A stretch of 15,881 nt of DNA. It comes from Dehalococcoidia bacterium UBA6808. GTDB taxonomy: Bacteria > Chloroflexota > Dehalococcoidia > GIF9 > UBA5629. Each line of letters opens with the position of its first letter. Within the stretch, counting starts at the first letter, position 1. The position numbers were made by a program, and so were the translations under genes. Below are positions 1 through 6,479 of the stretch, piece by piece. Where the stretch lies: the NCBI GenBank assembly GCA_002452695.1, contig DKFA01000112.1, forward strand, positions 1 to 15,881, read 5' to 3'. The notes below the pieces were generated by a model. That model searched no databases, was not told the DNA's origin, and saw only the letters and a program-made list of their open reading frames with translations.

Positions 1-29
1 ATTATCAGTAGTGTTGCCCGTCCAGCGGG

Positions 30-248
30 TCAGCCGCGGCACCCAGCGCGGGACATTCTTCCTGTAATAATAACATACCAGTACGTCCTGATACGATTAC
101 CTTCACCCTCAATAGATTTTTCGACAATCCAATCAAAAAGTTTTGCCCAATCACCATTAGGTAAGTAGTCCGCTTCATTAAAAGATGGGAAAAGCTCAAC
201 GATAGAATGGCGAAAGTTCTCACCATCAACAAAAACACATACCCGCAT
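30..248 (-). pseudogene. Truncated NYN-domain (DUF88/LabA-like) protein remnant
   Basis: The 72-aa product begins MRVCVFVDGENFRHSI, the opening strand and acidic residue typical of NYN (PIN-like, LabA/DUF88) RNA-binding or nuclease domains, and continues to a strand ending RTYWYV. After that the sequence loses family character and stops at position 30. NYN domains normally need about 130-160 residues, with further conserved acidic residues in the missing half, so this is a 5' remnant. The start at 248 is preferred over the ATG at 260 because GGAGG (254-258) lies 5 nt upstream of it; the 260 ATG overlaps that ribosome-binding site. A second frame stays open to position 5 but does not restore the domain. 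The NYN assignment is fairly sure for such a short piece; the truncation is seen directly. Confidence 0.55.
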
Positions 249-269
249 TCCATCCTCCATAAAAGGAAT

Positions 270-292
270 GCGGCAGACACACAGTCTGCCGC
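270..292 (-). terminator. Strong hairpin after the methyltransferase gene, possible terminator
   Basis: GCGGCAGAC and GTCTGCCGC form a perfect 9-bp GC-rich stem with a 5-nt loop. Read on the minus strand it lies 110 nt after the methyltransferase stop and is followed by ATTCCTTTT, a weak U-tract, just before the NYN gene. It could end the CDF-GDPD-methyltransferase transcript. The broken T-run makes termination uncertain. Confidence 0.45.
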
Positions 293-402
293 TAAGTAGT
301 ATTATCGCTCAGGCCGCACCCAAGTCATCGCTAATATATATAGCATATGGGTATAACAACTGTCAGTAACCGGTTGGCTCAAATTTTGTTTATATTAATT
401 GA

Positions 403-1218
403 TTACTTGAACTGTAAATTGACTTTAATACCGTAGTCCCCTTCCAGCCTGAGCCTGGACAGGCTGCAGGCAACAGGAGAGATATCCATACCGATCCATT
501 TGCGCTTGAGTTTTTCGGCGGCAGCCAGCGTGGTGCCGCAGCCGCAAAAGGCATCCAGCACCACATCGCCCTCGTTGCTGCTGGCTGCTATAATGCGTTC
601 CAGCAGGGCCAGGGGTTTTTGTGTCGGGTAGTCCAGCCTCTCGCCGCTGGTGCGGCCCACCATTCCGATCTCCCAGTAATCCTTCATTCCGACCAGCGTA
701 TACCAGCCGGCCTCATCACAATATTCCTCCACACCCTCGAAGCGGTAAGCCTTGAAACCACGGTTGTAGGACTTCTCCCGCAAACCATGAAAGGTATAGC
801 GGTCCGTCTTGGTATAAAACAGAATGATGTCATGTTTGCGGCTGAAGCGCTTCCCCGGGCTGGCGCCTCCCGATTTGTAACACCATACGATCTCGTTCTG
901 AAAATTGCGGTAACCGAAAAGGTCTTCCCCATCCAGCAGCACTTTCACATAGTGCGAAGCATGCCAGTCACAATGGTAATAAAAGCTGCCGCTGGGCTTA
1001 AGCACACGGTACAACTGAAGCAGGCGTGGCTTCATATACTCAAGATAGGCGTCGACGTCCTCAAACCTGTCATTGAACCTCCTGTGCGCCTTTCCCATCA
1101 CGGCATGGTCACGGTTGGACCCGAAGGGAGGATCGATGTAGATCAGGTCGACACAGGCATCCGGCAGGCGTCTGAGTATATCGAGACAATCCCCGCAATA
1201 AATAGTGTTAGTTCTCAT
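403..1218 (-). CDS. Solitary beta-class DNA methyltransferase (DPPF, probably N6-adenine)
   Basis: This 271-aa protein is a site-specific DNA methyltransferase that uses S-adenosylmethionine. The catalytic motif IV, DPPF, is at residues 29-32 near the N-terminus. The SAM-binding motif I (DAFCGCGTT, about 222-230) is near the C-terminus after YPTQKPLALLERII. This IV-before-I order defines the beta class, and D-P-P-F favours N6-adenine over N4-cytosine, where SPPY is usual. The ATG overlaps the last 11 nt of the preceding phosphodiesterase gene, so the two are likely translationally coupled. No restriction endonuclease is adjacent, which suggests an orphan enzyme. Some relatives carry a C-terminal nuclease-like extension after motif I; here the protein ends about 40 residues after motif I, so loss of such a tail is possible but not shown. 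The target sequence cannot be read from the protein. Confidence 0.9.
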   Translation of the reverse strand: MRTNTIYCGDCLDILRRLPDACVDLIYIDPPFGSNRDHAVMGKAHRRFNDRFEDVDAYLEYMKPRLLQLYRVLKPSGSFYYHCDWHASHYVKVLLDGEDLFGYRNFQNEIVWCYKSGGASPGKRFSRKHDIILFYTKTDRYTFHGLREKSYNRGFKAYRFEGVEEYCDEAGWYTLVGMKDYWEIGMVGRTSGERLDYPTQKPLALLERIIAASSNEGDVVLDAFCGCGTTLAAAEKLKRKWIGMDISPVACSLSRLRLEGDYGIKVNLQFK

Positions 1219-1888
1219 ACATGGCCTTCTCGATCACGATATCGGGGAAGTCGGAGATGATGCCGTCGATCTCAAAATCAAGGGCATGTCTGACGCTGTC
1301 TGCGTCCGGGCAGTCCCAGGCAAATACCATACCGCCCGATGCGTGCACAGCGGCTATCCTGTCCGCATCCATCTCGCGAGGCCTCAGGCTGATCACGCCG
1401 AAGGGCGCCTGCAGTAATCTGGCCTTGCCGCCCTTCTGCGCCTGATCCCCGATAACCGCTTTCATGACATCCGGGGCGATCGCATCGAGCTTCTTAATCA
1501 GGTTGCTGTTAAAGGAAACGATGACAACCATCTTCATGTCAGCCCCGGCCCGCAGCGTCTCCAGCAGGTTCTCCAATGATCGAACCTGCTTCAATTCCAC
1601 CATCAGGATCATCTGCCTGCCGCAGGCTTCAAGGGCATCTTCCAGCGACGGAACCATGTAATTATCCCCGATCCGCACCTTGCAAACCTCGTCAGTCGTC
1701 ATGGAAGACAGTTTCTTACCATCCAGTTCATCATCGTGAAATACGAAGAACCCGCCGTCGGCCGTTTCGTGCACATCGAACTCAACGCCGTCGACGCCCA
1801 GCAGCACGGCTGCCTCGAAAGCCTCCAGCGTATTTTCGGGGAAGTCCCGGTGGAATCCGCGGTGAGCGATATTAACGATCCTTCTAAT
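1208..1888 (-). CDS. Glycerophosphodiester phosphodiesterase, probable ATT start
   Basis: This enzyme hydrolyses glycerophosphodiesters to glycerol-3-phosphate and an alcohol, in a TIM-barrel GDPD fold. With the start used here (226 aa) the protein shows the full family signature: AHRG with catalytic H9, ENT at 18-20, metal ligands E36 and D38, ADGG at 43-46, catalytic H51 in VFHDD, and a later VELK glutamate. The first ATG, GTG or TTG in this frame is the GTG at 1807, which would remove the HRG motif. The codon at 1886-1888 is ATT, with GGAGA (1895-1899) 6 nt upstream; an in-frame TAG lies just beyond, so no longer start exists. No signal peptide is seen, so it is probably cytoplasmic. It lies 46 nt after the CDF gene and overlaps the methyltransferase. 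A frameshift joining it to the small upstream ORF is the alternative. Confidence 0.85.
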   Translation of the reverse strand: MRRIVNIAHRGFHRDFPENTLEAFEAAVLLGVDGVEFDVHETADGGFFVFHDDELDGKKLSSMTTDEVCKVRIGDNYMVPSLEDALEACGRQMILMVELKQVRSLENLLETLRAGADMKMVVIVSFNSNLIKKLDAIAPDVMKAVIGDQAQKGGKARLLQAPFGVISLRPREMDADRIAAVHASGGMVFAWDCPDADSVRHALDFEIDGIISDFPDIVIEKAMYEN

Positions 1889-1889
1889 G

Positions 1890-1919
1890 CTATTTCTCCA
1901 GTATGACTATGGCGTCCAT
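1890..1919 (-). other. Nine-codon ORF just before the GDPD start
   Basis: An ATG at 1917-1919 opens MDAIVILEK, which ends at TAG 1 nt before the proposed ATT start. Its own ribosome-binding site is poor, but the GGAGA that would serve GDPD lies inside it. It may be a leader peptide allowing reinitiation at ATT, or the true 5' end of the GDPD gene separated by a frameshift. Both readings are inference. Confidence 0.3.
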
Positions 1920-1934
1920 AATACCATTACTGCG

Positions 1935-2864
1935 TCAATGTTGATGATCATGGTCTTCTTCGCTGATGTTCAGACGGCATAGCAACTCGCCATTGCCGCA
2001 GGTGTTGCACTCCACCTGTATCGTCGTGTGCCCGATGCCGTATTTTTCCCTGGCCACCTCTTCAATACGCCGCCGTATCTCTTCGGAGCGGCTTACGGAT
2101 ACGTCGTCCACCGTAACATGGCAACTCAGGGCATGCAGATTGGATGATATGCTCCAGACGTGCAGGTCATGCACATCTTTGACTTCAGGCAGGCTTCTGA
2201 GAGTATCGGCAATCTCCCTGACATCGAGATGGCGGGGCGCCCCTTCCAGCAATATGCGCATCCCCTCCCTGAAAATGGCCCAGGCGGACGTCAGGATAAT
2301 GAGACTGATCAGCAGGCTGACGGCTGCATCCACCCAGTAAAGGCCGCTGAACATGATGACGACAGCGCCCACGATCACACCCACTGAAGCAAGCGCATCC
2401 CCGGCGGCATGCCAGAAGGCGCTGCGCACATTGATGTTCTCATTGCGGTCGGCGTGCAGCCAGATTGCCACAAATACATTGGCCGCCAGGCCGACCAATG
2501 CCACCAGCAGCATCAATCCGCTGTTGATCTCCGGTTGTGACTGGAAACGCTGGTAGGCTTCAAAGATGATAACGCCGGCAATGGCGACAATGCTCACCGC
2601 ATTGACAATGGCGATCACCACCCCCACCCGGTGGTAGCCGAAGGTCATTTTGTGGCTGGGCTGCCGCTCTGCCTGCCTGACGCCGTACCAGCTTAACAGG
2701 AGGGCCACGCCGTCTGCCAGCACATGACCGGCATCGCTCAGCAACGCCAGGCTGTTGGAGAGAAGTCCACCGGCCACCTCGGCAGCGAATATTAAGGCTG
2801 TGACTATGATGCCATATTTCAACTTGCCGGCCACACCGGCAGTGTGATGCTTATGAACGCTCAT
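1935..2864 (-). CDS. Cation diffusion facilitator, zinc-type efflux transporter (CzcD/ZitB-like)
   Basis: This 309-aa inner-membrane antiporter exports Zn2+ or a similar divalent metal in exchange for protons. Six membrane segments are visible between about residues 15 and 200. The transport site is HD-HD: H47 and D51 in SDAGHVLAD (segment 2) and H152 and D156 in WHAAGD (segment 5), the pattern of zinc-preferring members. Metal-binding side chains also occur at the N-terminus (HKHH) and at the extreme C-terminus (DHDHQH). The cytoplasmic C-terminal domain (about 208-300) has DLHVWSISS and CHV, as in dimerising CDF tails, plus an unusual CNTCGNGELLC cluster that might bind metal. The ATG has AAGGGA upstream at normal spacing. 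A -10 sequence inside a dyad at 2877-2894 suggests its own promoter. GDPD and the methyltransferase follow closely and are probably co-transcribed. Confidence 0.93.
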   Translation of the reverse strand: MSVHKHHTAGVAGKLKYGIIVTALIFAAEVAGGLLSNSLALLSDAGHVLADGVALLLSWYGVRQAERQPSHKMTFGYHRVGVVIAIVNAVSIVAIAGVIIFEAYQRFQSQPEINSGLMLLVALVGLAANVFVAIWLHADRNENINVRSAFWHAAGDALASVGVIVGAVVIMFSGLYWVDAAVSLLISLIILTSAWAIFREGMRILLEGAPRHLDVREIADTLRSLPEVKDVHDLHVWSISSNLHALSCHVTVDDVSVSRSEEIRRRIEEVAREKYGIGHTTIQVECNTCGNGELLCRLNISEEDHDHQH

Positions 2865-2876
2865 CGATATTCCCTT

Positions 2877-2894
2877 TTCAGTATTATAGCTGAA
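2877..2894 (-). promoter_or_regulatory. Promoter -10 inside a dyad upstream of the CDF gene
   Basis: On the minus strand TATAAT (2883-2888) lies 18 nt before the ATG. It sits inside the inverted repeat TTCAG-8 nt-CTGAA (2877-2894), so a bound repressor would cover the -10. No convincing -35 is visible. Metal-responsive control is a guess from the gene's role. Confidence 0.4.
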
Positions 2895-2912
2895 GGTTAC
2901 AAGTATATCTTA

Positions 2913-2930
2913 CCTGACGATAACGTCAGG
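2913..2930. repeat. Perfect 7-bp inverted repeat between the GalT-like gene and the CDF gene
   Basis: CCTGACG and CGTCAGG flank a 4-nt spacer (ATAA). The element lies 31 nt after the GalT-like gene and about 25 nt upstream of the CDF -10. With no T-run on either strand it is more likely an operator or RNA hairpin than a classical terminator. It may mark the boundary between the pur transcript and the CDF transcript. Confidence 0.4.
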
Positions 2931-2961
2931 CAACCGGCTCACATTATATGCCCGGAGCGAT

Positions 2962-3497
2962 TTACACATTGCGCAGGATTCCAGCCGTGCGGAAGGGGTC
3001 GCTGGTAACGACGCTGGCGCCATAGAGCTCCATAGCGCTGATATCCGATGAGAGGTCCGCGGTATCGCCGCGGTCCACTATTCGAGCGACCAGGGGAAAA
3101 TCTTCCCATCCTGTCACATCGCCGAGAGGCGGGAAGGCCAGGGCAAGGTTAAACGATTTCACCTGCAGCCTGTCACGGTAACCTGCGAGTACGCTATATA
3201 TGCACTGCGCAAATGAGTCATCCAGCCGATTCGCCAGCAACATGACCTCATGCTGTCTGACTGCGTTCAGGTGAGACATCATTCTCGCTCCGCCCCGCTG
3301 CCACCCCAGACCCAGGGCTTCGTGCGCCATGTACAGGCCACTGAAATAATCCGCTTTATATTTACTCCTGTAGACGGCGGCAGCATTACGCAATTGCTCG
3401 ACTTTAGCCAGGTGACTGCCCTGTGACAGCCTGTCTCAAGATAATCTACAACCTCATCGCAACCAAAATCCCAGGGGTTCTGGTGGTTAAATATAAT
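2962..3497 (-). pseudogene. Frameshifted gene of unknown function, GalT-like C-terminus
   Basis: The main open segment (2962 to about 3435) encodes a cytoplasmic-looking protein with LGLGWQRGGARMMSHLN and a C-terminal ELYGASVVTSDPFRTAGILR. This resembles the end of galactose-1-phosphate uridylyltransferase-like (HIT superfamily) proteins, where a glutamate-rich strand is followed by a proline and an A-x-x-L-R helix. That resemblance is from memory and tentative. Upstream, a neighbouring frame reads NPWDFGCDEVVDYLETG, which looks coding and runs into this segment if one base is shifted near 3425-3437. An imperfect duplication (GGCTGTCAC, then GGCAGTCAC) lies at that point. The upstream part has no ATG, GTG or TTG start; ATT at 3495-3497, 1 nt before the preceding gene's stop, is the likeliest. 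Without the shift, only a TTG start at 3393 gives a 143-aa product. It follows orf122 in the pur transcript. It is a broken gene or a sequencing error. Confidence 0.5.
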
Positions 3498-3498
3498 G

Positions 3499-3867
3499 CT
3501 AAGGCTGCCTTTGAACTGGTGTGGGCGCAGGGATCGCGCCGGTCAGTCCCTCGATCAGCTCGGGTGTTTCCTTCTCCATACTAAAGCTGATCAACGTCGC
3601 CAGCCGGTCCAGAATGGGATCAGCCTGTGCCAGATCGCCGCTTTCCACCACTGAGATGACCTTTTCCAGCAGGGCTGTTTCCTCGTTAAGCTGGCAGGCG
3701 AAACCGTTCAGATTACCGCAGCAGGGCGCAATGGCCTCCGACCTCCAGAGATGGGCCTGCTTGATATCGAGTATCTTTTTCAGCGTATCCAGGCCTTCCT
3801 GCCTGGTCGAAGGATCGGCAAGCTGCTGCCGCGCCAGGTTGAAGGTATCTATATTGACTATTATCAT
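3499..3867 (-). CDS. Unrecognised 122-aa protein downstream of purH
   Basis: I do not recognise this family. The protein is small and soluble, mostly predicted helical. It has a central cysteine pair (C49-C50, in APCCGN) with another cysteine at 58, an acidic helix rich in leucine around 60-95, and a short proline-rich tail (PAPTPVQ). No signal peptide or membrane segment is visible. The ATG has a strong GGGAAGGGG sequence 8-9 nt upstream and begins 36 nt after the purH stop, so it is almost certainly read with the purine genes. The cysteines could bind metal or form a redox pair, but nothing here proves it. The close spacing and good ribosome-binding site argue that it is real; its role in purine metabolism is open. 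Confidence 0.7.
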   Translation of the reverse strand: MIIVNIDTFNLARQQLADPSTRQEGLDTLKKILDIKQAHLWRSEAIAPCCGNLNGFACQLNEETALLEKVISVVESGDLAQADPILDRLATLISFSMEKETPELIEGLTGAIPAPTPVQRQP

Positions 3868-3903
3868 AGCTCTATCCCCTTCCCATATTGTACAACTTCG
3901 GGC

Positions 3904-5436
3904 TTAATGCCTGAAATGGCGCACGCCGGTCAACACCATAGCCATGTTATGGCTGTCGGCAGCTTCGATAGCCTCCTTGTCCCTGATCGACCCTCCGACC
4001 TGGATAATAGCCGTCACGCCGCCTTTGGCCGCCAGCTCCACCGTGTCGGGGAAGGGGATAAAGGCATCCGAACCCAGCACGCAGCCCGGCGACCTCTCGC
4101 CGGCCCTCTCCAGGGCTATCCGACAGCTCACCGAACGGTTGGGCTGACCTGCGCCCATGCCCATCAGGGTACGATCCTTGGCCAGCGTTATGCCGTTGGA
4201 CTTGATATGCTTGACCGCTTTCCAGGCAAAGAACAGGTCATCCCATTCCCTGGCGGTCGGCTGGCGTTTTGATACGACTTTGGGTTTGAACTCCTCTTCT
4301 GTAAAGAAATCCTTCATCTGCGCCAGGAAGCCTCCGGTGATGGTACGGAACTCGATCAACCGCTCTTGGGGCGCCCGCGCTGCCTGCGGGAACGACACCA
4401 GACGCAGGCTCTTCTTGCGCCCCAGCAGCTTGAGCGCCTCCTCAGTGTAGCCCGCCGTGATGATGGCATCATAATGCGTCTTGTCCACCTCGGTAGCCAG
4501 TGCGATATCCATGACCCTGTTAACGGCGACGACGCCGCCGTAGGCAGCTATGGGATCGCCCGCCAGCGCCCTTCTGTAAGCCTCGACCAGATCATTATTG
4601 CAGCAGAGCCCGCAGGGATTGGTGTGCTTGATCACCGCCACAGCTGGTTCCTCGAAATCGCTCACCACATTCCAGGCAGAGTCCAGGTCCAGGAAATTAT
4701 TGAAGGAAAGCTCAGGCCCGCTCTCACGCTTGGCCTGCGTAATGCCCCAGGGTTTGCGTCCGGCCACCTTCTCCACATACAAGGCAGCGGGCTGATGCGG
4801 ATTTTCGCCGTAGCGGAGGTTGTAGGCCTTTTCCAGCGACAGCGTCAGGCCGGAGGGGAAACTCTCTCCCTCCAGCAGGTATTGTGAGATAGCAGTATCA
4901 TACAGCGCCACGTGCTGGAAGGCCTTTTGAGCCAGTCTCTTGCGGAAGGGCAGATCGATCTTGCCTTCCTTCAATTTTTCCGCCACAGCGCCATAGTCTG
5001 CCGGATCGACCACGATCAGCACGTGGGGGAAATTTTTGGCCGCCGCCCGGATCATGGTGGGGCCGCCGATATCGATATTTTCCAGAGCGTCCTCAAGGGT
5101 CACACCGGCCCTGGCGACCGTCTCAACAAAAGGATAGAGGTTGACTACGACCATATCGATCGGGGTAATCTTGTGTTTTTCCAGCTCCCGCATATGCTGT
5201 TCCAGGTCACGGCGCGCCAGTATGCCGCCATGAACATGCGGGTGCAGAGTCTTGACACGCCCGTCAAGTATCTCAGGAAAGCCTGTAATATCCGAAACGC
5301 CGCGCACTTTCAGGCCGGCTTCGATCAGCGACTTCCTGGTGCCGCCCGTGCTGAAGATGTCCACCTTCATATCCTGCAACTGGCGGGCAAAATCAACCAG
5401 ACCTGCCTTGTTGGAAACGCTCAGTATGGCGCGCAT
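3904..5436 (-). CDS. purH: Bifunctional AICAR formyltransferase / IMP cyclohydrolase
   Basis: PurH catalyses the last two steps of de novo IMP synthesis: formyl transfer from 10-formyl-THF to AICAR, then ring closure to IMP. The 510-aa length is typical. The N-terminal cyclohydrolase (about 1-195) shows STGGT at 29-33, the TLHPHVHGGIL stretch near 63-73 and IGGPTMIRAAAKN near 123-135. The transformylase part shows LRYGENPHQ (207-215), IKHTNPCG with the catalytic K270-H271 pair, AYGGVVAVN, MGAGQPNRS, SDAFIPFPD and the terminal TGVRHFRH. A longer frame opens at 5508, but the ATG at 5436 is chosen because GGAGGAGG lies 4 nt upstream of it and the protein then begins with the family's usual MRAILSVSNK. 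It starts 14 nt after the purM stop. The cytoplasmic product works with PurF and PurM encoded just upstream. Confidence 0.98.
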   Translation of the reverse strand: MRAILSVSNKAGLVDFARQLQDMKVDIFSTGGTRKSLIEAGLKVRGVSDITGFPEILDGRVKTLHPHVHGGILARRDLEQHMRELEKHKITPIDMVVVNLYPFVETVARAGVTLEDALENIDIGGPTMIRAAAKNFPHVLIVVDPADYGAVAEKLKEGKIDLPFRKRLAQKAFQHVALYDTAISQYLLEGESFPSGLTLSLEKAYNLRYGENPHQPAALYVEKVAGRKPWGITQAKRESGPELSFNNFLDLDSAWNVVSDFEEPAVAVIKHTNPCGLCCNNDLVEAYRRALAGDPIAAYGGVVAVNRVMDIALATEVDKTHYDAIITAGYTEEALKLLGRKKSLRLVSFPQAARAPQERLIEFRTITGGFLAQMKDFFTEEEFKPKVVSKRQPTAREWDDLFFAWKAVKHIKSNGITLAKDRTLMGMGAGQPNRSVSCRIALERAGERSPGCVLGSDAFIPFPDTVELAAKGGVTAIIQVGGSIRDKEAIEAADSHNMAMVLTGVRHFRH

Positions 5437-5450
5437 GGTTCCTCCTCCGT

Positions 5451-6479
5451 CTAATTTATTATTACTCTTTCGCTGCCATTGGCCTTGACCACGTTGCCGA
5501 TCAGGCATGCCCCGGCCGAAGCGGCCATAATCTCGTCTGCAGCGCCCCTGTCGCAGATCACCACCATGCCGATGCCCATATTGAAGACGCGGAACATCTC
5601 GGCATCCTTGATGGCGCCCCTGCTCTGGATCAGGTCAAACAATGCGGGCGCCTGCCAGGACGAGCGGTTTATCTTGACCGAAACACCGGCAGGCAATATG
5701 CGGGGGATATTACCGATGAATCCGCCGCCGGTGATATGAGCCAGGCCGTGTATCCTTTCCAGATACGGCTTTAAGTCGTTATAGTAGCAGCGGTGCGGCT
5801 GAAGCAGCGCCTCGCCCAGCGTCATGCCCAGCTCGGGATAGAACACTTTGAGTGTAAGCGCATCGCGGTCTGTGCCGAAGACCTTGCGCACCAGCGAGTA
5901 GCCGTTGGTGTGCAGGCCGCTGGATGGCAGCCCGACGATAACGTCGCCCTCTGCGATTTTATCTCCCTTGATCACTTTCGACCGCTCCACCACGCCAACG
6001 ATGAAACCGGCCAGGTCATAATCCGCCGCCCTGTACATGCCGGGCATCTCGGCCGTCTCTCCGCCGATGAGGGAGCAGTTGACTTCCTTGCAGGCCTGGG
6101 CCAGGCCGCCGACGATGGCGGCCACCTTGTGCGGCACCAGCTTGCCCAGGGCAATATAGTCCAGCATAAAGAGCGGGCTGGCGCCGCAGCACAGTATATC
6201 GTTCACACAGTGGTTGACCAGGTCCATGCCCACCGTATCGTGCTTATCCATCAGCGCGGCTATCTTCAGCTTGGTGCCTACACCGTCCGCGCTGGATACA
6301 AGCACGGGATCATCATACTTTCTCAGCTTGTAGAATGCGCCGAAATGGCCGGTGTCGGTGAGAACCTCGGGGCCAAAGGTGGGACGCACCAGCTCTTTGA
6401 TCAAATCCTTGGTCTTGTCTGCGGCGGTAATATCAACGCCGGCCTGGGCATAAGCGCTTTTGTTACGTTTCAATTTCAC
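5451..6479 (-). CDS. purM: Phosphoribosylformylglycinamidine cyclo-ligase (AIR synthetase)
   Basis: PurM uses ATP to close formylglycinamidine ribonucleotide into aminoimidazole ribonucleotide, step five of purine synthesis. The 342-aa protein has the expected motifs: AYAQAGVDI at 9-17, SSADGVGTKLK at 62-72 (ATP/substrate loop), DLVNHCVNDILCCGA, GGETAEMPG at 139-147, GLPSSGLHTNGYSL and HITGGGFIGNIPR. The start is GTG at 6477-6479, with GAGGAG 5 nt upstream. It lies 17 nt inside the end of purF, so the two are probably translationally coupled. The purH gene follows after 14 nt. The purN gene, which often sits between purM and purH, is absent here; formylation of GAR must be encoded elsewhere, by purN or purT. 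Confidence 0.98.
   Translation of the reverse strand: MKLKRNKSAYAQAGVDITAADKTKDLIKELVRPTFGPEVLTDTGHFGAFYKLRKYDDPVLVSSADGVGTKLKIAALMDKHDTVGMDLVNHCVNDILCCGASPLFMLDYIALGKLVPHKVAAIVGGLAQACKEVNCSLIGGETAEMPGMYRAADYDLAGFIVGVVERSKVIKGDKIAEGDVIVGLPSSGLHTNGYSLVRKVFGTDRDALTLKVFYPELGMTLGEALLQPHRCYYNDLKPYLERIHGLAHITGGGFIGNIPRILPAGVSVKINRSSWQAPALFDLIQSRGAIKDAEMFRVFNMGIGMVVICDRGAADEIMAASAGACLIGNVVKANGSERVIIN

Noticed and set aside
619..1260. A 213-codon plus-strand frame opposite the methyltransferase
   Set aside because: The minus-strand frame carries all catalytic motifs; the plus frame has no recognisable domain or ribosome-binding site.
5437..5508. A 24-codon upstream extension of purH
   Set aside because: It overlaps the end of purM and bypasses a strong GGAGGAGG just before the ATG at 5436, where the family N-terminus begins.
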